NCBI GenBank assembly: GCA_018433975.1
Contig: JAHDQE010000100.1
Span: 1-40,021 of the forward strand
Source of the DNA: Ornatilinea sp.
GTDB taxonomy: Bacteria > Chloroflexota > Anaerolineae > Anaerolineales > Anaerolineaceae
DNA length: 40,021 nt
Direction of reading: 5' to 3'
Shown here piece by piece: positions 1 through 7,740 of the stretch (its first letter is position 1; each line of letters opens with the position of its first letter). The position numbers and the translations under genes are program-made. The notes below the pieces were generated by a model. That model was not told the DNA's origin. It saw only the letters and a list, made by a program, of their open reading frames with translations, and did not search any database.

Positions 1-243
1 AATGGCTAACAGGAGCTGCGCGCTGCCCCACAGGGCAAAGGCGAAGATGATGCCGTCCGCTCCGGCCACCGAGAGGTCCATGCCGGCGATGCTGCCAGCG
101 CCGCCATCGGGAGCCAGCAGGTGAACCAGGCTGCGGCCTGTGCTGAGCAGGGCGTACGCAGCAAAAAAGTACAGTGCCGGTTTACGGCCGAGGAAGGTGT
201 TGTCGATTTGATCCGGCAGCAGAGCTTTGAAGAATTTTTTCAT
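1..243 (-). CDS. Membrane protein, N-terminal part (cut by window edge)
   Basis: Reading the minus strand from an ATG at 241-243, the frame stays open for 81 codons to the first base of the window, so the gene continues outside. The start is supported by a GGAGG ribosome site about 8 bases upstream. The protein begins MKKFFKALLPDQIDN and then has a hydrophobic helix around residues 27-37 (LYFFAAYALLS). A glycine/alanine-rich stretch follows, then a second hydrophobic stretch near residues 66-81. This suggests a small integral membrane protein with at least two membrane segments. I do not recognise the family, and the C-terminal part is not visible. The real coding frame here is the minus one; plus-strand frames over the same bases lack a ribosome site. 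Confidence 0.7.
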   Translation of the reverse strand, partial: MKKFFKALLPDQIDNTFLGRKPALYFFAAYALLSTGRSLVHLLAPDGGAGSIAGMDLSVAGADGIIFAFALWGSAQLLLAI

Positions 244-319
244 GGAAGGCCTCCGGTTGGGATGTGCGCAGGGTTGAGGTGCGGGGTTATTGCAGCGCAG
301 GATGCACAATGTTTTCACC

Positions 320-348
320 ATCATACCCTACTTCTCGATTGCTTGAAA
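320..348 (-). promoter_or_regulatory. Candidate promoter for the left-edge membrane protein
   Basis: On the minus strand a TTTCAA (343-348) and a TATGAT (320-325) are separated by 17 bases. They lie about 75 bases upstream of the ATG at 243. The -10 is good and the -35 weak. Confidence 0.35.
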
Positions 349-479
349 AGAGTTGCAGAAGGCCCTGCCAGCCCGGCTGTTTCAATTTATTCAGCGGCGA
401 GCAATTTGCGTTGATTGTTTTTAATTGTGCTACTCGCGTTGCGGCCTGAACAAAGCGTCCGAAAGTTTTTGTGTTCTTC

Positions 480-510
480 TTGACTCTGGAGAGCTGGATT
501 CTTCTATAAT
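480..510 (+). promoter_or_regulatory. Candidate promoter of the lipoprotein gene
   Basis: TTGACT at 480-485 and a perfect TATAAT at 505-510 lie upstream of the lipoprotein start at 583. The spacing is 19 bases, slightly long for a housekeeping sigma factor. Confidence 0.5.
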
Positions 511-582
511 AAACAGGAAACTGTGATAGAAGTTCCCTGGAAATGTTGAAGAGACGGTCCGGGGTAGAGGAAGGAGTTCGAA

Positions 583-1710
583 ATGAATCGGATAATTGTG
601 ATTACAGCGCTGGTTGTGATTTTAGGTCTGTTATCCGGCTGTGGGCAGATCAGCGGTAATAATACCTCCGTCCCGGCTCTTGAGCCGTCCAATTCAGAGG
701 AGCTCGGCGGAAATGTTGGACCCTCAGACAGCGCGGGTGCGTGGTTTCAGACGGGCAGTGAAGCGGTTTGGCCGGAAGCCATCCCGGAAGATATTCCCCC
801 GTTGGAAGAGGAGATTGATACGGTTATGGCGGGCACGGGCCGGGTAAGGATTTTCTATCACAATGTTTCGGACGAGCAATTGCAGAGTTATCTGGCGCTG
901 CTGGAGCGTGAGGGGTTCAACCTGGAGTATCTCGTGTATACCGAGGAAGGCCAACCGGATCATTCGGAAGAGAAGTTAAAAAAAGGAGACTATGACGCGG
1001 TAAATATCACGCGGGGCAATTACCGGATGCGGATTGAGTATGGCGCAGGCGATGTGACCTATGATATTGAAGGAGTCGCCATTGGCAGCCTTGTCGGGTG
1101 GCCAGAAGAACTGTTGGGACGATTGTCCCAACCAGAGGAGTGCGAGATATCCACCGTTTTCCCCATGCAGGATGGCAGCATTTCAATTGAATGTAAATCG
1201 GCTACCGAGAATATTCTGGAGCAGTATGTGGAGCAACTGAAAGGAATGGGATACGCTGTGGTCCACGAGAATTTTAACCAGAACCATGAATGGATTGATG
1301 TTTCGCTGAGCGACGGGGACACCACCGTGAAGGCCAGGACTTACGGGTCGGATATATTGGGATTGCAGGTGTGGTTAACTAGTTCCGATCAACTGGAAGG
1401 AGTGGTACTGCCGGAAGATAAAAATGACAAATGGTCGGAGAGCGTGCCTGCCAATGTGCCGGCCTTTACGGAAGGGAAGCTGATATCCGCGCTGGGGAGT
1501 AATCCGACCCTGTTTATTTATGAAGTAACCGATGAAGGCGCTCTGGAGCGGTATATGCAGCAGTTGGTCAACGCAGGCTTTGAAGAAACCAATCGCTTCG
1601 ACAATATGGAGGGCGCGCTAATCAACGCTACTTTCAGCGATGGGAAAACGAATATCCAGTTGATGCCGATGTCTGAAGGCCAGATCGGGATCAAAATAAA
1701 ACCGGAATAA
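583..1710 (+). CDS. Lipoprotein with three tandem domain repeats
   Basis: The 375-residue protein starts after a strong GAGGAAGGAG ribosome site. It has a lipoprotein signal peptide with the lipobox LSGC (Cys20), so it should be anchored on the outer face of the membrane. After a short linker it holds three imperfect repeats of roughly 90-100 residues, at about 63-160, 173-265 and 284-372. Each opens with W-P/S-E, then a helix of the type LQSYLALLEREGF / LEQYVEQLKGMGY / LERYMQQLVNAGF, then a beta-rich part with D-G-x-T/N. The repeats resemble small alpha/beta substrate-binding or inhibitor-like modules. I cannot name the family with confidence. It stands alone, convergent with the aconitase-X operon. 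Confidence 0.85.
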   Translation: MNRIIVITALVVILGLLSGCGQISGNNTSVPALEPSNSEELGGNVGPSDSAGAWFQTGSEAVWPEAIPEDIPPLEEEIDTVMAGTGRVRIFYHNVSDEQLQSYLALLEREGFNLEYLVYTEEGQPDHSEEKLKKGDYDAVNITRGNYRMRIEYGAGDVTYDIEGVAIGSLVGWPEELLGRLSQPEECEISTVFPMQDGSISIECKSATENILEQYVEQLKGMGYAVVHENFNQNHEWIDVSLSDGDTTVKARTYGSDILGLQVWLTSSDQLEGVVLPEDKNDKWSESVPANVPAFTEGKLISALGSNPTLFIYEVTDEGALERYMQQLVNAGFEETNRFDNMEGALINATFSDGKTNIQLMPMSEGQIGIKIKPE

Positions 1711-1779
1711 AATCAGCTGCAAACGTGCCAGAGAACCTAAAAGGGGTGGCGCGGTATTCAAAGCAGGAGGGGAAAGGAA

Positions 1780-2172
1780 TTAATCGTCGATTTCCACCAA
1801 ACCGGTCTCTGCGTCGAGGGTGACCTGGGCACCGGTAGGGATGCGCCGGATGTCGATCTGGTCGACGCAGGGGATCTCTGAGATGATGCAGCCCACCGCG
1901 GTGATGGTCTCGCACTCGGCGTTGAGGATGGCGGCGGGGGCCAATCCGTTGTGTTTGAGGCGATACAGGGTGTAGGAGCCGACGGTGGAGCCTTTGCCGG
2001 TGGGGAAGGCCAGGACTTTCCCGGCGATCGATTGGCCTTCCAACTGGTGACCCTTCTCCACGATGATGCCGGTGTCGGGGTCAACGCCGCCGTAGAACGA
2101 GATGCCCATGGTGGTGACCAGGGCTTGGCCGGAGACTTGTCCGGGATAGATCTTTCTGCCGTGGAGCTTCAT
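1780..2172 (-). CDS. Aconitase-X small (swivel) subunit, DUF126; candidate phosphomevalonate dehydratase small subunit
   Basis: This 130-residue protein matches the DUF126 swivel domain of aconitase-X enzymes. The key loop PTGKGSTVGS lies at residues 57-66, followed by LYRLKHNGLAPAAILN. In aconitase-X proteins this domain packs on the Fe-S subunit and contributes an active-site serine. The ATG overlaps the stop of the large subunit by 4 bases, so the two should be translationally coupled. In archaea the split pair forms phosphomevalonate dehydratase, which dehydrates mevalonate 5-phosphate to trans-anhydromevalonate 5-phosphate. In bacteria related split pairs can be cis-3-hydroxy-L-proline dehydratases. 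The UbiD-family gene directly upstream favours the mevalonate role, but this is inferred from context. Confidence 0.9.
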   Translation of the reverse strand: MKLHGRKIYPGQVSGQALVTTMGISFYGGVDPDTGIIVEKGHQLEGQSIAGKVLAFPTGKGSTVGSYTLYRLKHNGLAPAAILNAECETITAVGCIISEIPCVDQIDIRRIPTGAQVTLDAETGLVEIDD

Positions 2173-3377
2173 TTGAGGGCCTCCAAGACGACTTCATCGA
2201 AGGATTTGAGCACGGTCTTGAAGCGATTTTTCGCATAGGCATAATAACAAGCTTTGGCGCTGTCGGTGGCCAGGGCGTGAAAGCGGCCTTTGATGGGGGC
2301 GACTACACAGCAGGTATCGGTGGCGAACTTGGCACCGCTTTCTTCAATGATTTTGGTATAGCCCATGCGGTCGGCGGTCTGTTTGGTGGGGCGGGCGGTG
2401 GTGATCCAGAATTCTTTGGTGACGTGTTTGCCCTTCAGCAGCTCGGCAAGGCGGGCGATTTCCCGGATGGAGAGGTGCGGGCAGCCTAGGCTGACAAAGT
2501 CAACCTCCTCGCTGGAGGCGATGGTCAGGGACTGTGCAGCCTGGTCAATCTCTTCGGAATGGATTGTTAGGGTCTCTTCCGGGGCGCGCAGCGCGGCGGC
2601 CTCGGGGGTGATGCCCTGCATGTGGAACAGAGCGTTGCCGCCGTAGGTAGCCAGACTGGCACAGAAGGATTTCAGGCTTTCGACCGAGGCCTCCCGGATG
2701 CCGGTGATGTAGGGTACCGGCTTGATGCCGGATTGTTCGAACTTTTCGCCCATGATCTTGCCCAGGGCACCAAATTGATGTGTCTCATGAAGATCGGCGC
2801 TGACATGCACGGTGAGGGTTGGAAGCCGGTTTTCATTCAGGTGGAAGCCGTACTCGGGGGTCAGCCCGGTGAGGGCGGCCGCCAGCGCGCTGGGACCGCC
2901 TTCGCGGTTGGTACGCGCGCCGAGGACGGAATTGGCATAGCACACCGCGGAGCTTTCCGCCCAGGCGATGTGCTCTCCGAAGTGAGGAAGGTTGCCGGAG
3001 AGGTAGGGCGTGCAGGAGCAGGTGGTAATCACACCCATGCGGGCGAAGGCATCCAACACGCGCTCCTGGTCGCGGGCGAAATCGGGGTCAATGCCCAGCG
3101 CCTGCCAGTTCTCGATATCCATGCCGGCCGGGTTGAGGGTGGTGAGCACCCGGGTTTTCCCGCCGCCATCGGCCATTTCTGAGAGGAACTGCAGCCCGGC
3201 TTCACTGAGGTTGGCGTAGCTGACGCCGGATATCTGCACCGAAGAGACCGGTACCATACGGCGGGCATTGTAGATCGTGCCCAGGGCGGTCAGGATTTCC
3301 ATGGCCTTGCGGGTGGCCTGGCCGTGCTGCCCGTCGAGCAGTTCTTGTTCGAAAGGTGTCAGCTGCATATTATCCAT
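2169..3377 (-). CDS. Aconitase-X catalytic (large) subunit, DUF521; candidate phosphomevalonate dehydratase large subunit
   Basis: The 402-residue protein is a full-length aconitase-X catalytic subunit. Candidate Fe-S ligands are visible as TCSCTPY (119-125), GCPH (298-301) and TDTCC (353-357). The family signature YANSVLGARTNREGGPSAL spans 147-165. It forms a dehydratase with the downstream swivel subunit (4-base overlap). The ATG at 3377 overlaps the UbiD-family stop by 8 bases; an alternative ATG at 3368 begins just after that stop and is equally possible. Family members include archaeal phosphomevalonate dehydratase and bacterial cis-3-hydroxyproline dehydratase. No proline catabolism gene is nearby, whereas a UbiD-family decarboxylase is, which favours the isoprenoid role. 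Substrate assignment is inference. Confidence 0.9.
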   Translation of the reverse strand: MDNMQLTPFEQELLDGQHGQATRKAMEILTALGTIYNARRMVPVSSVQISGVSYANLSEAGLQFLSEMADGGGKTRVLTTLNPAGMDIENWQALGIDPDFARDQERVLDAFARMGVITTCSCTPYLSGNLPHFGEHIAWAESSAVCYANSVLGARTNREGGPSALAAALTGLTPEYGFHLNENRLPTLTVHVSADLHETHQFGALGKIMGEKFEQSGIKPVPYITGIREASVESLKSFCASLATYGGNALFHMQGITPEAAALRAPEETLTIHSEEIDQAAQSLTIASSEEVDFVSLGCPHLSIREIARLAELLKGKHVTKEFWITTARPTKQTADRMGYTKIIEESGAKFATDTCCVVAPIKGRFHALATDSAKACYYAYAKNRFKTVLKSFDEVVLEALK

Positions 3378-4677
3378 CCTTGAGGAAGCGGCTCAGGTCA
3401 ACCTGTGGGTAAGGCGTGCGGTCAAAGGATTTGCCTTTGGTGGCGAGGGGTTTGGTGAGGTCAAAGCCCAGCCGAGTGGTCAGCTTGGTGCCGGGCTCGG
3501 CGCTGGGGTCCAGGCTGGAGCCGGGCTTACGGTCGTAGATGATCAAGTCGCGGTCGCCCTGGAAGCGGGTGGCCATGGCCCACTCGACTTCAAGCGGGTT
3601 GTAGATATCGATATCCTCATCCACGACGAAGACGTGCTTGCAGGAGCCGTGGCCTTCAAACGCGGCGCGGATAGCCTTGCGGCCGTCGTCTTCCTGCGTT
3701 TTTTTAATCTGTACGATAGCGTGCAGCCAGGAGCATCCGCCCGGGTTGACGTTGACATCCAGGCATTTGACGACCTCGTTGACCTTTTTGAAGATGGTTG
3801 GCTCGCGGGGCATGCCCATTAGCAGCTTGTGTTCCAACGCACCGGGGAGCAGGGCGTGCCAGATGGCATCCCTGCGGTGGGTGATGGCTTTCAGCTTGAA
3901 CACGGGCTGCTCGCGGATCACATCCTGGGTTTCGGTAAGGTCGACAAAAGGCCCTTCGGCGTGTTTGTGGTCCAGATAAATGGTCCCTTCCAGAACGAAC
4001 TCGGTTTCGGCGGGGATGAAAACATCCACGGTCTTTGCTTTGACGACCTGAAGCGGCTCCAGAGCGTTGGCAATTTCCATCTCATCGAGACCGATCTCCA
4101 CCGAGGTGGCCGCGGCGATCAAAACATTGGGCGCGTTGCCCACGCAAATGGCGACATCCACCTGGGAACGGTCTTTGAGAAAGGTGTCGAAGTTGCGGGA
4201 AGAGACCACGCGCACCGACATCTCCGTCCTTGAGATCTGCATACAGCGATGGAAATCGACATTTTGGCCGTATTCCGGGTGCCGGGCGACAAAGATTCCG
4301 GAACTGATGTAGTTTCCGCCGTCTTTCTCAAAATGGCGCAGAATGGGGAGGGTGTCCAGGTCGGGATCGGTAATGACCACTTCCTGACAGGGCGCCGTCT
4401 CGACTACCTCGCAAGGTTTGTGCTCGCGGATGGCGCGGGCCAGGGTGGGAATCAGTTCGGAGACCGGAATTCCCAGGTAATCGGCCACGCTGGCTTTGGT
4501 GCAGAACAAGTTGCCCGCCGCCCGAAAACCGGAATCCTGCACGTTTTCAAACAGGACCACTTCAGGCTCCAACTGGTGCAGTACTGCGGCAATCTCGTAT
4601 TGTTTGGAGATGGGGGCGGTGATTCGGGTGAGACGCTGCTGGTCCTCCAGCCGTTTTAAATAACTTCTCAGGGACAT
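3370..4677 (-). CDS. UbiD-family prenyl-FMN decarboxylase; candidate anhydromevalonate-phosphate decarboxylase
   Basis: The 435-residue protein has UbiD-family hallmarks. These are NVDFHR with Arg144, the segment IPAETEFVLEG (221-231), EGPF at 241-244 with Asp246 five residues after Glu241, a metal-site segment VDEDIDIYNPLEVEWA (352-367), and a C-terminal RLGFDLTKP (402-410). Glu241, Asp246 and Arg144 would form the E-D-R acid/base set. The enzyme should use prenylated FMN made by a UbiX-type prenyltransferase, which is not in this window. It is shorter than E. coli UbiD (497) and close in size to archaeal anhydromevalonate-phosphate decarboxylases. It sits 33 bases downstream of plsC and overlaps the aconitase-X subunit, so it is probably co-transcribed. 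A role in menaquinone or aromatic-acid metabolism is the alternative. Confidence 0.88.
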   Translation of the reverse strand: MSLRSYLKRLEDQQRLTRITAPISKQYEIAAVLHQLEPEVVLFENVQDSGFRAAGNLFCTKASVADYLGIPVSELIPTLARAIREHKPCEVVETAPCQEVVITDPDLDTLPILRHFEKDGGNYISSGIFVARHPEYGQNVDFHRCMQISRTEMSVRVVSSRNFDTFLKDRSQVDVAICVGNAPNVLIAAATSVEIGLDEMEIANALEPLQVVKAKTVDVFIPAETEFVLEGTIYLDHKHAEGPFVDLTETQDVIREQPVFKLKAITHRRDAIWHALLPGALEHKLLMGMPREPTIFKKVNEVVKCLDVNVNPGGCSWLHAIVQIKKTQEDDGRKAIRAAFEGHGSCKHVFVVDEDIDIYNPLEVEWAMATRFQGDRDLIIYDRKPGSSLDPSAEPGTKLTTRLGFDLTKPLATKGKSFDRTPYPQVDLSRFLKDG

Positions 4678-4710
4678 GAGTTGATCCTTTGTGGTAAGGA
4701 AATTTAACCA

Positions 4711-5409
4711 TTAATTATTTTGGGCTGCTGCTGCGCCGTTTTCAAACTCCAGGTATTTGTAAGTGACGTTTTTTACGTCCGAATAAGGCCCGCGGTACTG
4801 TTCCGGGAGTAAAGCAGCGATTTGATACATGATTTCATCGGTGATCTGCTCGAGATTCTCACGGGAGAGCCTGTCGCCGTTCAGGTTGATGTGGAAGGGT
4901 GTGCCCACGCGGGTGATGAACTGGGTGCGCCGCAAATGGCGCAGGTTCTCTCCGAGCTTTTCGCCGCCATAGATTGCCATAGGCAGGATGGGAGCGTTGG
5001 AACGCAGGGCAACCAGTACCACGCCGGATTTGCCTTTCTGGAGGATGCCGTTCTTGCTGCGAGTGCCTTCCGGAAAGATCGCCAGAATCTCGCCGTTTTT
5101 CAGGCGGTTGCGGGTCTCTTGCAGGGCTTTGAAATCGGCTGTATCACGATTGATGGGAATGAGGTTCCACAACCGGAAAATGGGGCCAATGATGGGATTC
5201 TCGAAGTTCTCCGTTTTGGAGAGACCGGTCAGCGGCCGGGGTTGGAGATGCGTAAAGAGAAGCGGCGCTTCCAGAAAGGTCACGTGGTTGATAGCGACCA
5301 CCAGAGGCCCTTTATCAGGGATGTTTGAAAAAGAGGATTTATCGATGCGGCAGATCAGGGATGTGACGAACCGGACAAAGAGATTGAAGATTTTTGTGAA
5401 GAAGGACAT
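4711..5409 (-). CDS. plsC: 1-acylglycerol-3-phosphate acyltransferase family protein (PlsC-like)
   Basis: The 232-residue protein belongs to the LPLAT/PlsC acyltransferase family, which acylates lysophosphatidic acid at the membrane during phospholipid synthesis. The N-terminus carries a short amphipathic/hydrophobic segment (residues 1-20). Motif I reads NHVTFLE (41-47), so the usual HX4D has Glu in place of Asp. The substrate-binding motif FPEGTRS is at 112-118. It is the first gene of a likely operon with the UbiD-family and aconitase-X genes (33-base gap). A second copy with the same motif variant lies at 16067-16774. Acyl substrate and acceptor cannot be read from the sequence. Confidence 0.88.
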   Translation of the reverse strand: MSFFTKIFNLFVRFVTSLICRIDKSSFSNIPDKGPLVVAINHVTFLEAPLLFTHLQPRPLTGLSKTENFENPIIGPIFRLWNLIPINRDTADFKALQETRNRLKNGEILAIFPEGTRSKNGILQKGKSGVVLVALRSNAPILPMAIYGGEKLGENLRHLRRTQFITRVGTPFHINLNGDRLSRENLEQITDEIMYQIAALLPEQYRGPYSDVKNVTYKYLEFENGAAAAQNN

Positions 5410-5537
5410 TGTGTTTTGTATTGGTTTCCTTTTTTGTGTTAAACCCGCGATGTAATTAAATCACAAAACAGGCGGTTTTGCAGATGGATGCGCCAGGTTG
5501 GGGAAAGCGTTAAAAAAACCATTTTTAAGACCCAGAT

Positions 5538-7370
5538 CTATTTTTTACTGAACTCTTCCTGTACCAATTCCCAGTTTGCATCGCAGATATAGATATCCAA
5601 GTCCCGGAACTGCCCGATCATCTGAAGGGTATCCAGCCTGTAGAAATAGGTTTCCGAGCCATTATACGCGAAGACGGAATCCAGGGTCTGTTTGCTGTCC
5701 CGGTCGACGATGATGAAAACACGTTTAAAAGGCCGGGCGCGGTTGAAGACTTCGGATGGAATTTCATAAAGGCGGGCGTAATACTCAATGGGTACATCAC
5801 GGGGCGGTTCCATCAGGACGATATCATCATTTTGCAGACGGTCCTTAAGGAAAATTACCGTTTGTTCCACTTCTTCCGGTTGGGGCTGTAGTCCGGGATA
5901 ATAGGCTAAGGAGCGGCTTACACTGGCGCCCACCAGCAGCAGCACACCGGCGGCAGCCAGAACCCGGGCGGGGTTGATCTTCCAGGCGTATTTCTGTTTG
6001 AGATGCTCGAGCGGTGCCAGCCAGCCGGCAGCGCCCCAGATCAGATATAACGGCAGAATGGATTGCCAGATCCGCGACCAGGGATTGGGGCGATGAATGG
6101 ACAGCTCTACGGCGATGAAAACCAGCGCGGCAAGCTGCACAGGGATTTTGTCGGAAGTGATCTGCCGGTTCAGGAGAATGGAAAACAGGAACCCAACCAC
6201 CAGCAAGATGGAACCGGCAGCAGGAACATCCAGGTTCCATTCCTTTTTGAGGTCAAACCAGCGTGAACTCAAAATCTGGATGTATTCGTTCCAATTGCTG
6301 CGGATGATGTAATCATTTCCAAGGACTGCTTTCAGCCCTGAATAGCGAATAGCAGGGAGGTAAAACAGGAAGGTTAACAGAATGATTCCCAACCCGGCGA
6401 AGATCAGGTACTTGATCATGCCTGTTGGGGTGTACGCTTCACCGATATCCTTCAGGAGGGCGGAGAAGAACAGCCAGGTGAAGAGGGCACCGACCGGGTA
6501 GAGCATGATCGGGATGGTGTAGAACCCCAATGCGGATAAGAGAATCAGCAGCAGCCAGACAGCCAGGTTTTTCTTGTGTTTAAGGTAAGCGCCGCAAACG
6601 AAGATGCCGATGGAGAAAAATGTGATCAGGCTGTAGCCTCGCGCGGAAGTCGCATATTTAATGAGGATGGGGTACGCGGCAATCAATGCGGCCCCCAGCA
6701 AGGCGGTGTGACGGTCGTACTGCCTGTGCGCGAAAAGATACCCGAGCGGCGCGACCAGTGCACCGGCCACGGCGGCCGGCAGGCGAACTGCCCAGGGATG
6801 AATGCCGAGCAGGTTAGTCGAAAGGTTCACCAGCAGAGTGTGGAAAATGTGGTTGTTGGGAAGGGTGTAATCCGCAATGGCATACCGCAGCGGCAGCGAC
6901 GCGAAAGTCATGAAGGTATAGGTTTCATCATGACGCATTGGGCGGGAAATGAACACAACCCGAGTCAGGGTGGCGAACAGGGTGATCCCCGCAAGAAGGA
7001 TATAAATCGTAAGGTTGCTTTTGCGTGGACGGTATTGATGAACCAGACTCCGGGTATCCGCAGCCAGACGGCCTGAAAGTTCTATAATTTTCCGGATCAG
7101 ATGTTCCAGCCAGGTCTGTGTAGCGGCCCGCTGCCAGAGGGCGAAGAAGCCAGCCAACAACAGCACTGCCCCGGAGAAAAGCATCGGCCGTTTCAGGCGG
7201 GTGAACAATGCCGTATTAAACGATTCGAGATTGCCGTCCCGGGACAGGTTGTCGACGATGCTTTTGACATTTGAAAATGGCTGGGAAAAGACGGCCAGAC
7301 AGAAAATCCCTGCCAGCAGCAGGAAAATAACAAGCAAGCCCCAGGTCCATTTCACAGATTTTGACGTCAT
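5538..7370 (-). CDS. ArnT/PMT-like membrane glycosyltransferase (GT39/GT83 type)
   Basis: This 610-residue polytopic protein has a hydrophobic N-terminal helix (about 10-28), another at 63-80, and a membrane core starting near residue 121. The first loop of the core carries RHDETYTF with the acidic pair Asp148-Glu149, typical of lipid-phosphate-sugar-dependent glycosyltransferases (ArnT, protein O-mannosyltransferases). Further family features are the PNNHIFHTLL and WAVRLPAAVAGAL segments. A soluble C-terminal domain (about residues 480-610) ends the protein. It probably transfers a sugar from a polyprenyl-phosphate carrier to an extracytoplasmic acceptor. It is divergent from the symporter gene and 128 bases upstream of plsC. 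Donor and acceptor are unknown. Confidence 0.82.
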   Translation of the reverse strand: MTSKSVKWTWGLLVIFLLLAGIFCLAVFSQPFSNVKSIVDNLSRDGNLESFNTALFTRLKRPMLFSGAVLLLAGFFALWQRAATQTWLEHLIRKIIELSGRLAADTRSLVHQYRPRKSNLTIYILLAGITLFATLTRVVFISRPMRHDETYTFMTFASLPLRYAIADYTLPNNHIFHTLLVNLSTNLLGIHPWAVRLPAAVAGALVAPLGYLFAHRQYDRHTALLGAALIAAYPILIKYATSARGYSLITFFSIGIFVCGAYLKHKKNLAVWLLLILLSALGFYTIPIMLYPVGALFTWLFFSALLKDIGEAYTPTGMIKYLIFAGLGIILLTFLFYLPAIRYSGLKAVLGNDYIIRSNWNEYIQILSSRWFDLKKEWNLDVPAAGSILLVVGFLFSILLNRQITSDKIPVQLAALVFIAVELSIHRPNPWSRIWQSILPLYLIWGAAGWLAPLEHLKQKYAWKINPARVLAAAGVLLLVGASVSRSLAYYPGLQPQPEEVEQTVIFLKDRLQNDDIVLMEPPRDVPIEYYARLYEIPSEVFNRARPFKRVFIIVDRDSKQTLDSVFAYNGSETYFYRLDTLQMIGQFRDLDIYICDANWELVQEEFSKK

Positions 7371-7518
7371 GCACTCTCAAAAAGGGAAGTTGATACTGTT
7401 TTAAAACGTCGAACAACTCGGAAAAAGTATATCACAACTGGCCCCGCACACATCTGCTGAATTAAACGCCGGGGAAGATCAGGAAGAATTGCATAAGATT
7501 AAAATAAGATTAATCATA

Positions 7519-7547
7519 TTGACGGAGGGTATGAACTTTGTTATAAA
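7519..7547 (+). promoter_or_regulatory. Promoter of the NSS symporter gene
   Basis: TTGACG (7519-7524) and TATAAA (7542-7547) are separated by exactly 17 bases, close to the housekeeping consensus. Transcription should start near 7554, about 185 bases before the ATG at 7741. Confidence 0.65.
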
Positions 7548-7661
7548 CGTGGCGATGAAAGCATTTTATACCTGCTATTTCCGGTTTCACCATACCTTTT
7601 TTCCGGCATGGATTTGTGATGGGGAGTAAGTTTTGCCTGGAAAAACGGCTGGACAAAATGG

Positions 7662-7691
7662 CTCCCTGGCTATAACCAGGGAGTTCTGTTT
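7662..7691 (+). terminator. Terminator-like hairpin inside the symporter leader
   Basis: CTCCCTGG (7662-7669) pairs perfectly with CCAGGGAG (7676-7683) across a 6-base loop and is followed by TTCTGTTT. No plus-strand gene precedes it, so it would terminate only the symporter's own leader. GGGGAG at 7621-7626 could pair with CTCCCT at 7662-7667 and block the hairpin. That arrangement would suit transcription attenuation. Confidence 0.5.
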
Positions 7692-7740
7692 GTAAATGCA
7701 GAATCTAACTACTCTACTATGAAAGGGATATTTTTACGAA

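Larger units (their letters stand above)
244..582. other. Divergent intergenic region
   Basis: This 339-base gap separates the left-edge minus-strand gene from the plus-strand lipoprotein. It holds a candidate promoter for each direction and no convincing gene, RNA or repeat. Short open frames on the plus strand here (for example 121-414) have no ribosome site and no recognisable product. Confidence 0.6.
7371..7740. other. Divergent intergenic region with symporter leader
   Basis: This 370-base gap lies between the glycosyltransferase (minus) and the symporter (plus). It contains a near-consensus plus-strand promoter at 7519-7547. The resulting leader is about 185 bases long and holds an intrinsic-terminator-like hairpin at 7662-7691. 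No short gene is apparent. Confidence 0.6.

Noticed and set aside
7619..7640. GGGGAGTAAG resembling the start of a yybP-ykoY manganese riboswitch
   Set aside because: The remaining conserved parts of that riboswitch are not present, and a symporter is not its usual target.
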